The notes under the pieces: model-generated
What the model was told of the DNA's origin: nothing
What the model saw: only the letters and a program-made list of their open reading frames with translations
Databases searched by the model: none
Program-made: the position numbers and the translations under genes
Part shown: piece by piece, positions 22,060-31,710 of the stretch
Layout of the letters: each line of letters starts with the position of its first letter
Position numbering within the stretch: the first letter of the stretch is position 1
NCBI GenBank assembly: GCA_040754625.1
Contig: JBFMCF010000033.1
Coordinates: forward strand, 1 to 64,000
Source: a bacterium
GTDB lineage: Bacteria > JACRDZ01 > JAQUKH01
Reading direction: 5' to 3'
Length of the DNA: 64,000 nucleotides

Positions 22060-24233
22060 TTTTTTTCCCCTTTTTTATTCCTTATCCTGTCAATTTCTTC
22101 CATTTTTAAATCATATTTATCCAATTCATTATTAATTTTATAAGTATAAGCTAAATTCCTGTGAAATTCAACATTTTCCGGTTCAAGAGAAATTGCCTTG
22201 TTGAAAAACCCTTCTGCTTTTTTAAAGTCTTTCATTTCAAGGTATAAAACCCCAAGGTTATTAAAGGCCTCTCCTCTTTCCGGAAGACAACTGATTAATT
22301 TTTCATAAAAATATGCGCTTTTTTGCAATTTTTTCTTTTCATAATAAAATTTGTACATCAAATTGTAAATTTCTAAAATATTAGGATTGTTATTTTCGCT
22401 TTCTTTTGAAAGCCGGGAATAAAATTCGCTGTTTCTGTCCCCCTGTTCCATTTCATAAACCTGTTTATAAATCCCTGCGGCACGGTTTATGTCTTGTTTT
22501 ATTTCTGCCTGTTCAGCCTTTAAAAGATAGGCCATAATATGGGATGGATTCAAATCTGTAACTTTATCAAGCTCTTTATCAATTTCTTTTTCTAAACCCG
22601 CCGGGTCTTCATTAAGATAGATTAACGCCATCTGGTAGCGGTAAACAGCGGAAAAGGGGTTCAACTCTGCTGCTTTTTGCATTTCCTCTTTTGCAAGCCA
22701 CAAATAATCATCGCTCCTTGTTTTTAAAAAGCTTGAAAAATACCGCATTGAAAGAGAATACCTGTAAATATCATTTTCCTCATCAATATAAGTTGCCCGC
22801 CGTAAATTATTCACTGCGTCGTCAGGCAGTCCCATGCCGGAAAACCTGTCAGCCTTTAAATTCCAGGTGTTTCCGCGATAGACTTTGATTTGGAAAAACA
22901 TACCCCAGGACAAAAACAGTAAAAGAACAACATACACCACGGCCCTTTTTATTTTTAAACCGGAAAAACCCTCTGAACTATTTTCTCTTAATCCCAGACC
23001 CAGTACCATCCAAAATAAACTTGCGGAAGGCATAATAAAATAATGAAAAATAAAAGATGTGTTAAAAAAGCCGGCGGCAAGCCCGGCGATTAAAATACAA
23101 TTTAATGTTAAATAAAACAGCGGGTCATTTTCCTTTAATATTTTGGTTGTATTTTTAAAAAAAACTATTATAAGAAGTGAAAAAAAACAGAAGCTTAATA
23201 TTCCCGTTTCAGAAATCATCTGCAGAAAATCATTGTGGGCATAAAGCCTGGGATGTTCAGAAGGTTCCAATTTGTTGAATTCCAAAGGCCTGTATTTAAT
23301 GAAAACATCTTTATATGTCCCCGGCCCCCATCCTAAAAAAGGTTTTGCCTCAATCATCCGCAGTGTCCCATACCAGTTTAATAATCTCCCTTTAACAGAC
23401 GGATTTCCTTCCTCAATTATTTGAGAGACCCTGCCAGGCAAAGTTTCTTGTTTATTGCGTGTAAAATTATAAAATGAAATATTCAAAATAATAATTACAA
23501 AAGTTATAATAATAAGATATATCTTGTCTTCTGTTTTAAGAATATTTTTTTTTATTAAAAAAAACAAAAAAGATGCACAAGATAATCCAAACGCGAGGAT
23601 ACCCCCCTGGGATGATGAAATAACAATGCCTGTCACAATAAAAACCAAAAATATACCGGAAACAGACTTAATTATATTTAGACCGCCCGAGCAAAAAAAG
23701 TAAATACTCAGGGGAAAAATCAATACGAGGTACCCTGCTAAATGGTTGGGATTAACCAGTGTGCCGAATCCCCGTGACCTGAAATTAACACTCCAGATGA
23801 AAACATCAATTCCGAACACCTGAAAAATGCTGTAAATTGATTCGAGAAAACCAAGTGCCAGTAAAAGCCAAAACATCTTCTGAAAGGGCGCATCTTTTCC
23901 CTTCCCGGCTAAAGCAAATGCCAGGCATACATAGGCTGTAATTTGTGAAAATTCAACCTTGCTGCCATAAGGATATTTACTAAAAAAAAAGGATATGAAA
24001 CAGGCAGAGAAAAAAAGAAAAAGCAGGGCCTCTCCAAACGTTAAAAAACCACCTGTTTTTTTATTATTGGAATACGCCTGGAGCGCAAAAAAAATAAAAA
24101 CACCAAGAAAAAAAAGCAGATTATAAGGAAGAATAAAACCTCTTACCGACTGGATTCCGATAAAAGGAAGGGTTATTAATAAAAATAAAAGCGATATCTC
24201 TTCAAAAAGATCAATAATGCGTTCTTTTTCCAT
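22056..24233 (-). CDS. O-antigen ligase-like membrane protein with C-terminal TPR repeats
   Basis: The 725-residue protein has about 11-12 membrane segments in residues 15-430, with the Wzy_C/WaaL-type periplasmic loop between about 280 and 345 ([21 protein letters not shown], then [12 protein letters not shown]). After that comes a soluble part with TPR repeats (for example [20 protein letters not shown] and [20 protein letters not shown]). Related proteins attach or polymerise surface glycans in the periplasm. It follows the RodZ-like gene and overlaps trpD by 4 bases. The precise glycan substrate cannot be inferred. Confidence 0.88.
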   Translation of the reverse strand: MEKERIIDLFEEISLLFLLITLPFIGIQSVRGFILPYNLLFFLGVFIFFALQAYSNNKKTGGFLTFGEALLFLFFSACFISFFFSKYPYGSKVEFSQITAYVCLAFALAGKGKDAPFQKMFWLLLALGFLESIYSIFQVFGIDVFIWSVNFRSRGFGTLVNPNHLAGYLVLIFPLSIYFFCSGGLNIIKSVSGIFLVFIVTGIVISSSQGGILAFGLSCASFLFFLIKKNILKTEDKIYLIIITFVIIILNISFYNFTRNKQETLPGRVSQIIEEGNPSVKGRLLNWYGTLRMIEAKPFLGWGPGTYKDVFIKYRPLEFNKLEPSEHPRLYAHNDFLQMISETGILSFCFFSLLIIVFFKNTTKILKENDPLFYLTLNCILIAGLAAGFFNTSFIFHYFIMPSASLFWMVLGLGLRENSSEGFSGLKIKRAVVYVVLLLFLSWGMFFQIKVYRGNTWNLKADRFSGMGLPDDAVNNLRRATYIDEENDIYRYSLSMRYFSSFLKTRSDDYLWLAKEEMQKAAELNPFSAVYRYQMALIYLNEDPAGLEKEIDKELDKVTDLNPSHIMAYLLKAEQAEIKQDINRAAGIYKQVYEMEQGDRNSEFYSRLSKESENNNPNILEIYNLMYKFYYEKKKLQKSAYFYEKLISCLPERGEAFNNLGVLYLEMKDFKKAEGFFNKAISLEPENVEFHRNLAYTYKINNELDKYDLKMEEIDRIRNKKGEKK

Positions 24234-24244
24234 CTCATGTAAAA

Positions 24245-24268
24245 TGGGCAGGTTTAGAACCTGCCCCT
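24245..24268. repeat. Short GGGCAGGTT-TAG-AACCTGCCC hairpin
   Basis: A perfect nine-base-arm hairpin followed by CCTAC lies in the 36-base gap between the RodZ-like gene and the O-antigen ligase gene. Its CAGGT/ACCTGCCCC words match the GCAGGGGCAGGT unit inside the dnaX linker. Confidence 0.55.
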
Positions 24269-24269
24269 A

Positions 24270-25115
24270 CTATTCTTTTTTTTCCGGCGGGAAACTCAGC
24301 CCGGTTTTTGATTCACCCGGTGGCCCTAAAATCCCGAATCTTTCATCGTTAAATGTCCAGTCCAGCGCGCCTATGTTATCCGTGTTTATAAGAAATTTAT
24401 TTTTTGCAGTCCATATCCGGGATTCATCCTTTTTCATCACTTCTTTAATCGTAATCTTATCATCTACAATCATCTCCAGGTTTACATCTTCCGCAGCTTT
24501 AGCTTTAAGTACCAGTTTTTTGGGTTTATCTTTTTCCTCAGCCGGAGACAGACTTTCACTTTCCTGGTTCTTTGGCTCAACTTCTTTTTTCACCTCAGCC
24601 GCTGGTTTTGACTCTGCCGTCCCTGTTTTCAAAAATTCCTTTTCCTGAAAAGAAGTTTCTTCAAGGGGCTTTTTTTCGTCCCTCCCGCAAAACAGCCCCA
24701 CGAATATTATTACCGTCAATATGATTATTATGCATACTAATATTAAATTTGAATTAATCGGCACATTCTCCGCCCAATTTTTTGAATCAAACTTAATTTT
24801 ATATTTTTTCCCGGTATTTTGATTGGTTTTTACCTCTTTTTTCCCTGGCGAAAGAGCCTCAAAGCCTGTCATAACTTCTTTAACATCCCCGCCCAGATAT
24901 TCGGTATAAACCCTCAAAAATATTCTTGTATAAGTGTCCTTCGGTAAACTGTTAAAATTGCCGTCCTCAAAGGCTTTCAGATAGTCATAACTTATTTTAA
25001 GCGTATTAACCGCCTCCTCAAGGGAGACACCTTTTTTAACCCGTAGCTGTTTTAAATAATCCGAAATATTAAAAATATGTCCCTCTTTTTTGTGAATATT
25101 ATTTTCTGCAGTCAT
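24270..25115 (-). CDS. RodZ-like protein: HTH_25, one membrane segment, DUF4115
   Basis: The 281-residue protein has an N-terminal helix-turn-helix of the RodZ type (YLKQLRVKKGVSLEEAVNTL, then DYLKAFEDGNFNSLP), a single membrane helix around residues 122-142 (LILVCIIIILTVIIF), a charged low-complexity linker, and a C-terminal DUF4115-like beta domain (KAKAAEDVNLEMIVDD, GALDWTFNDERFG). RodZ links MreB to the cell-wall machinery. No MreB is in the window. It lies between lolA and the O-antigen ligase gene on the same strand. Confidence 0.88.
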   Translation of the reverse strand: MTAENNIHKKEGHIFNISDYLKQLRVKKGVSLEEAVNTLKISYDYLKAFEDGNFNSLPKDTYTRIFLRVYTEYLGGDVKEVMTGFEALSPGKKEVKTNQNTGKKYKIKFDSKNWAENVPINSNLILVCIIIILTVIIFVGLFCGRDEKKPLEETSFQEKEFLKTGTAESKPAAEVKKEVEPKNQESESLSPAEEKDKPKKLVLKAKAAEDVNLEMIVDDKITIKEVMKKDESRIWTAKNKFLINTDNIGALDWTFNDERFGILGPPGESKTGLSFPPEKKE

Positions 25116-25128
25116 AAAATCCTCTATT

Positions 25129-25803
25129 TTAGTCTATTTCCATTATCTGTGTCCCGGGTTTTGGTTTAAAAATAAATTCCTCGCCGGGTATTTCTTTAGT
25201 GAATATTGTGGAATCAAAAAACAAAGTTGTCCGGTTTTCCGCGGTATCAATAATTTCCACTTTTACCACATTCTGGTTGTTTTCACCAACCCAAAAAAAC
25301 ATACTTTTATATTCATCACTCCGTTCAGGCAGAATCTCAAGTTTATAAACATCCTTTCCTTTATATACCTCGGCATCTATATATTTGGTCCGCATGTCAT
25401 TCGAAATATTCAGCCATGGGATATACCTGTTTTTTAATTGTTTTTCAAAAGATCCTAAAATCTTTCTTTTCATCAATTGGTCCGTTTCAGTAAGGTATAT
25501 TAACATATCCTGCTTCGCAATAATAATAATCTGTCTGCGCCCTTCCGGGTCCACGCCTTCCCAGCGGAAATGGTCAGGTTTGGAAAAAACAATTTTCCCT
25601 TTAAATTTATCTGTTTTATCCAAACCTTTTACCTGGGTATGCTGTTGATAATAAATAATAAATGTATTCGAATTCTGGTATTTTTCCCTTAAAGGTTTGG
25701 TAATTTCTTCAACAGTTATTGCTATTGATGCAAAAGAATAAAAAACAAAAAATAGAAAAAACAAAATTATTTGTTTACGCCGCATTATTATAAACCTTCC
25801 CAA
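25129..25803 (-). CDS. lolA: Outer-membrane lipoprotein carrier protein LolA
   Basis: The 224-residue periplasmic protein has a signal peptide (QIILFFLFFVFYSFASIA) and the LolA fold features: FIIYYQQHTQVKGLDKTDKF, GKIVFSKPDHFRWEGVDPEG and ILPERSDEYKSMFFWVGE. LolA ferries lipoproteins from the LolCDE complex to the outer membrane. The ftsK-lolA order is common in bacteria. The gene overlaps the end of ftsK by 16 bases. Its N-terminal codons before the signal peptide may be shorter in reality, as a second ATG lies close by. Confidence 0.9.
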   Translation of the reverse strand: MGRFIIMRRKQIILFFLFFVFYSFASIAITVEEITKPLREKYQNSNTFIIYYQQHTQVKGLDKTDKFKGKIVFSKPDHFRWEGVDPEGRRQIIIIAKQDMLIYLTETDQLMKRKILGSFEKQLKNRYIPWLNISNDMRTKYIDAEVYKGKDVYKLEILPERSDEYKSMFFWVGENNQNVVKVEIIDTAENRTTLFFDSTIFTKEIPGEEFIFKPKPGTQIMEID

Positions 25804-28001
25804 TAATCCTGGGACACCAGTATTTCCCTGGAGCGCCCGACTTCATAAGGCCCGAGTATACCCTCTGCCTCCATCAATTCCACTAACCTTGCGGCCCGAT
25901 TATAACCTATTTTTAACCTTCTCTGCAACAAAGAAACTGATGCCTGCCCGCTTTCAAGAACAATCCTGACTGCGTCTTTAAATAAAACGTCGTCCTCCCC
26001 GTCTTCCATGGAAAAAGATTTCTGCGAAACCTTAAAAACATCCTCTTTATATTCCGGGCCGGCCTGCCCCCTGACAAAATCAGTAACACGTTCAACCTCT
26101 TTACTGCTTACATACGCTCCCTGCAGGCGGACAGGCTTGGACGCCCCGGGCGGCGAAAAAAGCATGTCTCCCCCGCCTAATAATTTTTCCGCGCCATTCT
26201 GGTCCAGTATCGTCCTCGAATCTATCTTTGAAGAAACCTGGAACGCTATTCTTGACGGGAAATTGGCCTTAATCAGTCCTGTAATAACATCCACAGACGG
26301 CCTCTGGGTGGCAAGAACAAGATGTATGCCTACGGCGCGCGCCATCTGCGCGAGGCGTGTAATGGTATCTTCTATTTCATTCCCGGCCGACATCATAAGG
26401 TCAGCCAGCTCATCAATAATGACAACAACATAAAATACTTTTTCAGGATAAGTTTTTTCTTCTTCGCCTTCTTTAACTTTCTTTTTATCAGCCGGCATAT
26501 TATTATAACTGTCTATGTCCCTGGCACCGACCGATGCAAAAATCTTATAGCGTTCCTCCATTTCAAATACCGCCCATTTCAAGGCAAGTATCGCGTCTTT
26601 CACGTCCGTAACAACAGGGGCCAGGAGGTGCGGTATATTCTCATAGCCTTTCATCTCCACTCTTTTGGGATCCACAATGATTAATTTAACATCAGATGGT
26701 TCAGCCTGGAAAAGAACACTCATAATTATTGAATTAATGCAAATGCTTTTCCCGGATCCCGTGGCGCCCGCGATAAGAAGATGGGGCATCCTGCACAAAT
26801 CAAAATAAAAAGGCGTCCCGGAAATATCTTTACCCAGGGACAAAACAAGCTTTGAATCCTCTTCCTGTGTCTTATTCTCCAGCAGTTCCCTTAAACCCAC
26901 CGTGACTGATTTCTTATTTGGTATCTCAACTCCGACCGCGGCTTTACCCGGGATAGGGGCAACTATTCTTATCGGCGATGCTTTCAAAACCAGCGAAATA
27001 TCGTCCGCCAAATTCACAATCTGGCTGACTTTCACGCCAACCGCCGGCTGCAACTCATACCTGGTTATAACCGGCCCCTGGTGCACTTGTATAACATTCG
27101 CTTCAACTCCGAAACTTCTCAGGGCCTCTTCCAAAACCTTCGATTTCCCCTCTATCTCCTCCTTTGTTTCATTAGGACTGCTTACTTTTGAATAATCCTC
27201 TAAAAATTCCAGGGACGGCAGGCTGTATTTTTTATTATCCTTTATTGTCCCGGTTTCTTTTTCCGTTTCCACCGCTTTTTCCTCTTTAGGTTTTTTAACG
27301 TGGATTTTCTTTGCCTTTTCAGGCTCGGCTTTTTCCTTTTCCTCTTTATCCATAACAAGTTTTGCTTCCGAAACGGCTTCCTTGCGGATAAGGTTAATTA
27401 CAGGCCTTGGTTTTTCCTTTAAAACTTCTTCCTGTTTTAACTCATTTAAAATCAGGCTTTTTTCCTTTTTTCCCGTTAAAAACGCCTTGATATTCAAAAT
27501 CACAGGGAAAAGCAATAAATTATCAAGTAATAAAAGCAAAGAAATCGCAAGCAGAGAAGAAAGGACAATATATGTTCCAAGCACTCCAAAGAATTTATGT
27601 AAAATACCCACCCCGATTATTCCAAGTTCCCCGCCGGAATTATAAGTTTTCCCCTCAACTCCAAGAATCCATAATAAACAGCAAAAAGTAAAAAGAAACC
27701 CGGCTGTCCCGCCGTATTTTAAATATTTTCTTTCCACCGTCTCACCTCTTAACTTATGCCACCCAAAATAAACAAAAATAAAAGGGATTAATAGGGCCCC
27801 CCAGCCGAAAACTTTAGCCGCGCCGTCAGCTAAATACGCGCCGATAATACCTACGTAATTGCTTACCTTTGGATTAGGCGGATAAGTGTTAAACGGCAGG
27901 TCATTCGGGTCATAAGAGAAAAGGCTTGCCGAAAGGATAATCGTGAAAGCGAGGATAATTATCCCAAAAATTTCATTTTTCTTTTCGTGAGATATGGACA
28001 T
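25788..28001 (-). CDS. ftsK: DNA translocase FtsK/SpoIIIE
   Basis: The 737-residue protein has four N-terminal membrane segments (about residues 10-165), a short charged linker, the alpha/beta motor with Walker A GATGSGKS (412-419), IIVDPKRVEM, VVIIDELADLMMSAG and LATQRPSVDVITG, and a C-terminal gamma winged helix (SLLQRRLKIGYNRAARLVE) that reads KOPS/SRS sites. FtsK pumps DNA through the septum and activates XerCD at dif. The linker is short compared with E. coli FtsK and closer to SpoIIIE. It heads the ftsK-lolA-rodZ string. Confidence 0.95.
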   Translation of the reverse strand: MSISHEKKNEIFGIIILAFTIILSASLFSYDPNDLPFNTYPPNPKVSNYVGIIGAYLADGAAKVFGWGALLIPFIFVYFGWHKLRGETVERKYLKYGGTAGFLFTFCCLLWILGVEGKTYNSGGELGIIGVGILHKFFGVLGTYIVLSSLLAISLLLLLDNLLLFPVILNIKAFLTGKKEKSLILNELKQEEVLKEKPRPVINLIRKEAVSEAKLVMDKEEKEKAEPEKAKKIHVKKPKEEKAVETEKETGTIKDNKKYSLPSLEFLEDYSKVSSPNETKEEIEGKSKVLEEALRSFGVEANVIQVHQGPVITRYELQPAVGVKVSQIVNLADDISLVLKASPIRIVAPIPGKAAVGVEIPNKKSVTVGLRELLENKTQEEDSKLVLSLGKDISGTPFYFDLCRMPHLLIAGATGSGKSICINSIIMSVLFQAEPSDVKLIIVDPKRVEMKGYENIPHLLAPVVTDVKDAILALKWAVFEMEERYKIFASVGARDIDSYNNMPADKKKVKEGEEEKTYPEKVFYVVVIIDELADLMMSAGNEIEDTITRLAQMARAVGIHLVLATQRPSVDVITGLIKANFPSRIAFQVSSKIDSRTILDQNGAEKLLGGGDMLFSPPGASKPVRLQGAYVSSKEVERVTDFVRGQAGPEYKEDVFKVSQKSFSMEDGEDDVLFKDAVRIVLESGQASVSLLQRRLKIGYNRAARLVELMEAEGILGPYEVGRSREILVSQDYWEGL

Positions 28002-28047
28002 ACGTATCTTTTCGGAAAAATCGGGGTTTTTCTTTAAATGTATCGGG

Positions 28048-28506
28048 TCATTTAGATATATCCAATTTCTTATAAAAAATCACAAGGGAATCGTCTTCCT
28101 TGTAAAAATCAGGAACCCGCCCCATCTCGATAAATCCTGTCTTTCTATAAAAATTTCGCGTCGCCTCATATTCAGGTTTTGAAGAAGTCTCAACCATTAA
28201 AATAGCCTTTTCCCCTTTTTTAAGGACATGTTTTTCAATTCGTTCCTGCAGCTTTTTTCCAATCCCTTTCCTCTGGAATTCCTTGCCCACAACCATCCAG
28301 TAAATGTCCCAGCTGAATTTTGTCATCGGTGACCTGCCAAACAAAGCAAACCCCAAAATTCTATCATTATTTCTTTCGTCAAAAAGTATATAAGTTGTTT
28401 TTGGGTTATCAAAATAGTCGGCCAGGACCTCATCCAGTATCTCTATTTCCGCGGGATTAAAAGCGGACGTCTCTTCGGCTATTTTTATATATATTTCTTT
28501 TTTCAT
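28048..28506 (-). CDS. GNAT family N-acetyltransferase
   Basis: This 152-residue enzyme has the acetyl-CoA loop VVGKEFQRKGIGKKLQERIEK and the terminal FYRKTGFIEMGRVPDFY motif. Its ATG overlaps the stop of the ATP-grasp ligase gene by 4 bases. ATP-grasp/GNAT gene pairs like this recur in bacteria and suggest a peptide- or amine-modifying pathway, but the substrate is not evident. The 46-base gap to ftsK permits co-transcription. Confidence 0.88.
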   Translation of the reverse strand: MKKEIYIKIAEETSAFNPAEIEILDEVLADYFDNPKTTYILFDERNNDRILGFALFGRSPMTKFSWDIYWMVVGKEFQRKGIGKKLQERIEKHVLKKGEKAILMVETSSKPEYEATRNFYRKTGFIEMGRVPDFYKEDDSLVIFYKKLDISK

Positions 28507-29510
28507 AATTTATTATCGCGTTCTTTTAAAGAATATTGTAAAATTTTTTCTATTATATCCCCATATTTGTAGCCCGCGCTGTACCCCTGCTTCATAAATC
28601 CGCTGTCCTCATTTATGTCAGGGTTAGGATTAACATCCAGGACAAATATTTTCCCGTCTTTTTCCCTTATATCCACTCTAAAATAGTTCCTGCATTTTAA
28701 AACCTTCCCCGCTTTTTTAGCCAGATTTACAAGCTTATTTTTAAAACCTCCTGCAATATCATAATCCAGTGACGGCAATATTCTTTTGAATTCATAACTG
28801 TTCTTTTTCCATTTTGATCTGTAAGTTAAAAAAGGACTGTATCCTTTAAATCTCTCGTAATCCAGAACGGATATCCCAAGCAATTTATACGGGTATTCTC
28901 CCAAAAAACCTATATTATATTCTTTACCCGGGATAAATTCCTCGAGTATTAATCCTTTTGGAAACTCTTCGAGTTTTTTCGATAAAATTTTGTGCAGCCG
29001 GTTTTTTTCAGTTACCAGGGAATCTTTATCAATACCTAAACTGGCATCCTCAAAACAGGGCTTTACAAAAACAGGAAGGTTAATATCGTATTCTTTCAAT
29101 TTTTTTACATTTTTCAGGAAAATACCTTTAGGAGAGGGGACATTGTTTTTGCTTAAAATTTTTTTTGTTTTTTCTTTATCTAAACAGGCATATAAAGAAA
29201 AGGACGGGCTGCCGGTAAAAGGAATATTTATATCTTCCAGTATCCGGACGAATTCCGCTTCTTTTTGGGAATCATCGCTGAATCCTTCAAAAAGATTAAA
29301 TACACAATCCGGCTGGTAATTTAAAACCGTTCTTTTGAGGTTTTCTGTTTTTTTAAAACTTTTTTTCCCCAGGAAAAGTGTTTTAAAAGTCAAACCTTTC
29401 TTTAACAAAACCTTTTCAAGGCAGGCTTTACATCTTAAAACATCCTGGACATCTTTCCTTCGAACCGCTTCTTTCCCTACAGCAATAAGTATCTTTTTAC
29501 CTTTAAACAT
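28503..29510 (-). CDS. ATP-grasp ligase, D-alanine-D-alanine ligase-like
   Basis: The 335-residue protein has the pre-ATP-grasp and ATP-grasp domains of the Ddl superfamily: FNLFEGFSDDSQ, PFTGSPSFSLYACLDKEKTK, PVFVKPCFEDASLGI, ILEEFIPGKEYNIGFLGE and the metal site VLDVNPNPDI. True Ddl enzymes have a conserved EG(x)5-S and H-G-x-x-GE motif near the start; these are altered here, so I infer a related amide-forming enzyme rather than the cell-wall Ddl. It is coupled to the downstream GNAT gene. Confidence 0.85.
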   Translation of the reverse strand: MFKGKKILIAVGKEAVRRKDVQDVLRCKACLEKVLLKKGLTFKTLFLGKKSFKKTENLKRTVLNYQPDCVFNLFEGFSDDSQKEAEFVRILEDINIPFTGSPSFSLYACLDKEKTKKILSKNNVPSPKGIFLKNVKKLKEYDINLPVFVKPCFEDASLGIDKDSLVTEKNRLHKILSKKLEEFPKGLILEEFIPGKEYNIGFLGEYPYKLLGISVLDYERFKGYSPFLTYRSKWKKNSYEFKRILPSLDYDIAGGFKNKLVNLAKKAGKVLKCRNYFRVDIREKDGKIFVLDVNPNPDINEDSGFMKQGYSAGYKYGDIIEKILQYSLKERDNKL

Positions 29511-29536
29511 TTATTTTATTCTAAAAAAAGGCTTTT

Positions 29537-30004
29537 TTATCTCTCCCCTGATAAATCTAAATCAAATTCATCAGGCGCGCTCAAATCTTCATCCAAACCC
29601 GATGTATCACTGCCCTCTTCATAAATATATTTATAATCCAGCGCTTTTAATCCTTCTTCAGTCTCTTCCGCTATAATCTCCACGTTATCCCCCATCGCTA
29701 TAAATGAATCATTTAAAAACACTTTGTCTGTAATAATTTTTTTATCCCCAATCTTCAGATACGTATCGTCCGCGGCAATCTCGGTTATTTTCCCTGTAAC
29801 TTTCTGCCTGGCCTTTTCTTTGCTGCCCGGCATATCCTCTTTTGCTGTAATATTAATTTCTTCTTTAACCGCTTCTTTCTTTTCTTCCGCGGCGGTTTCT
29901 TCATTAATTTCTGGTTCTTTAATCTCAGACTGCGCGGACAGGTTTGACGCAAAAATAAATTGCAAGGATATAATAAAGAACAAGATTATGCCTTTTTTTA
30001 ACAT
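29537..30004 (-). CDS. Secreted acidic protein of unknown function
   Basis: A 155-residue product with a signal peptide (GIILFFIISLQFIFASNLSA), a highly charged Glu/Lys segment (about residues 30-65), and a small beta-rich core (KVTGKITEIAADDTYLKIGD, FIAMGDNVEIIAEET) resembling an OB- or DUF5666-like barrel, then an acidic tail (DLSAPDEFDLDLSGER). I do not recognise a named family. AAAGGAG precedes the ATG, and it is the first gene of the run leading to ftsK. Confidence 0.75.
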   Translation of the reverse strand: MLKKGIILFFIISLQFIFASNLSAQSEIKEPEINEETAAEEKKEAVKEEINITAKEDMPGSKEKARQKVTGKITEIAADDTYLKIGDKKIITDKVFLNDSFIAMGDNVEIIAEETEEGLKALDYKYIYEEGSDTSGLDEDLSAPDEFDLDLSGER

Positions 30005-30101
30005 AAAATCTCCTTTTTAAAAATAAGCATATTTATAAAACATGTTTTATACTACTGTATCCGGATTTTGTCAATTAAAATATTGTTATAGTGCTCTGGC
30101 A

Positions 30102-30353
30102 CTAGTCTTCACCTATCCTAAAAACAGTTTCCACACCGATTATGCTGAAAAACAGGTCGGTATTGCTGACCTTTTCAACCGGTTTTACTTCTTTTAACAC
30201 TATCGGCATAAAAATACCGACCATAAGCCTACGAATGGATGAAATCAGCACAATGGTTAAAATTCTATATCCTAAAAGCCATTTTATGATTCTTTTACCA
30301 CGGCCTGGGTTTCCTGTTTGTTTTCCTGGCCCCGTATTTGTTAGCCGGAGCAT
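30102..30353 (-). CDS. Possible small membrane-associated protein overlapping the helicase 3' end
   Basis: An 83-codon frame overlaps the last 59 bases of the helicase gene in another frame. Only the part after residue 20 lies in free DNA; it has a hydrophobic stretch (ILTIVLISSIRRLMVGIF) and ends VETVFRIGED. Codon use in the free part looks protein-like, but there is only a weak AGGG ribosome site and no family match. It may equally be the end of a lost gene. Confidence 0.25.
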   Translation of the reverse strand: MLRLTNTGPGKQTGNPGRGKRIIKWLLGYRILTIVLISSIRRLMVGIFMPIVLKEVKPVEKVSNTDLFFSIIGVETVFRIGED

Positions 30354-31566
30354 TATACCCTGAACGATGGCTAAAACCCTGATACTTTTTGCGGTGAGAA
30401 TAACGCGATGAAACAGGCGGTTTCGGCATGGAGATAAATTGTTCAGCCGTGATCCCCGGGTGTGAAGATTTAGGGATTGTCGTTCTTATTATTTTTTCAA
30501 TGTTTTGCACGTCCCTTCCCTGTTCGGGAGTCGCAAAGGAAATAGCATGGCCTTCCCGGCCGGCCCTCCCCGTGCGGCCAATCCTGTGAACATAGTTCTC
30601 CAGATCATCCGGTAAATCATAATTAATGACAAGCTCAATCCCTCTTACATCAATCCCTCTTGCCGCGATATCCGTCGCGACCAAAATACGGTATTTGCCG
30701 ATTTTAAAACCATATAAAGCCTCTTTCCGCTGGAACTGGGACCTGTCCGAATGTATTTCCGCCGCGGGATATCCCATATGCCTTAAAAGCCGGGTAACTT
30801 TCTGCGCTCCAATTTTCGTCCTCACAAACATAAGGACCGAACCGGTATATTGTTTAAGCAGTTCGCCTAAAAGTTTGCCTTTTAAATCATTTTTGACAAT
30901 GAACATTTCCTGCGAAATAAGTTCAGCCGCGGTACCCTCAGGCGCGATTTCCGTGCGCACGGGCATGTGCATGCATGTTGACGCGATTTTTACGATACCC
31001 GGCGGCATTGTGGCTGAGAAAAGCATGGTCTGCCGGTCAGACGGAATAAGTTTAATAATTCGTTCAATCTGCGGGGCAAAGCCCATATCAAACATCCTGT
31101 CTGCTTCATCAAGCACGAGGATAGACACATCATCAAGCCGTATATGTTTCTGGCCCACATGGTCAATCAGCCTGCCCGGGGTGGCAATAATAATCCTGGG
31201 GTTATGTCTTAAAGACTGTGTCTGTAAATACATGGATTCCCCGCCTATAAGCACTGTTGTTTTCATCTTGAATATCGGGGTAAGTTTTGAAATGGCCTCG
31301 TTTACCTGTAAAGCAAGTTCACGGGTAGGAACAACCACAAGCCCCCGGCCCTGTTTCTGGGTAAGGCGCTGGACCATCGGTATGCCAAAAGCGAGTGTCT
31401 TGCCTGTGCCTGTCTGCGCGATACCCATAACATCCTTGCCTTCAATAGCAATTGGTATTGCTTTGTGCTGGATTGGCGTTGGAATTTTAAATTTCAGCCT
31501 GTCAAGCACATCAAGAAGCCCCGGCGCTATACCAAGGCCGTAAAAAGTATTTTGAGTTGAATTCAT
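30295..31566 (-). CDS. DEAD-box RNA helicase, RhlE-like
   Basis: The 423-residue helicase has all core motifs: Q motif FKIPTPIQHKAIP, motif I AQTGTGKT, Ia PTRELALQ, motif II DEAD, III SATMP, and the second RecA domain with ATDIAARGID and HRIGRTGRAGREG. A basic, Tyr/Arg-rich tail (residues 380-423, RYSHRKKYQGFSHRSGY) should bind RNA. Such helicases act in ribosome assembly or mRNA decay, often important in the cold. The tail differs from E. coli RhlE, so orthology is not certain. Confidence 0.93.
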   Translation of the reverse strand: MNSTQNTFYGLGIAPGLLDVLDRLKFKIPTPIQHKAIPIAIEGKDVMGIAQTGTGKTLAFGIPMVQRLTQKQGRGLVVVPTRELALQVNEAISKLTPIFKMKTTVLIGGESMYLQTQSLRHNPRIIIATPGRLIDHVGQKHIRLDDVSILVLDEADRMFDMGFAPQIERIIKLIPSDRQTMLFSATMPPGIVKIASTCMHMPVRTEIAPEGTAAELISQEMFIVKNDLKGKLLGELLKQYTGSVLMFVRTKIGAQKVTRLLRHMGYPAAEIHSDRSQFQRKEALYGFKIGKYRILVATDIAARGIDVRGIELVINYDLPDDLENYVHRIGRTGRAGREGHAISFATPEQGRDVQNIEKIIRTTIPKSSHPGITAEQFISMPKPPVSSRYSHRKKYQGFSHRSGYNAPANKYGARKTNRKPRPW

Positions 31567-31647
31567 TTTTGCCTTTCTTTTTTTTTAATTGTATTATAAC
31601 ACATAAAAGGAATAAAATTTTAAAATACTGCTTTCAGGGAAAATAGT

Positions 31648-31681
31648 AAAAAAGGCAGGGCTGACTTGCCTTGCCTTTTAA
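31648..31681 (-). terminator. Hairpin terminator after the secreted propeller gene
   Basis: AAAAGGCAGGGC and TTGCCTTGCCTTTT form a stem flanked by A and T runs, 30 bases after the stop codon of the 645-residue gene. Symmetry of the runs means it could also work in the other direction. Confidence 0.5.
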
Positions 31682-31710
31682 ACAATATTACTATTTCTAT
31701 GTTATTTCTT

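Noticed and set aside
28503-29510. The cell-wall D-Ala-D-Ala ligase
   Set aside because: The N-terminal substrate motifs differ from true Ddl and the gene is paired with a GNAT, not with mur genes.
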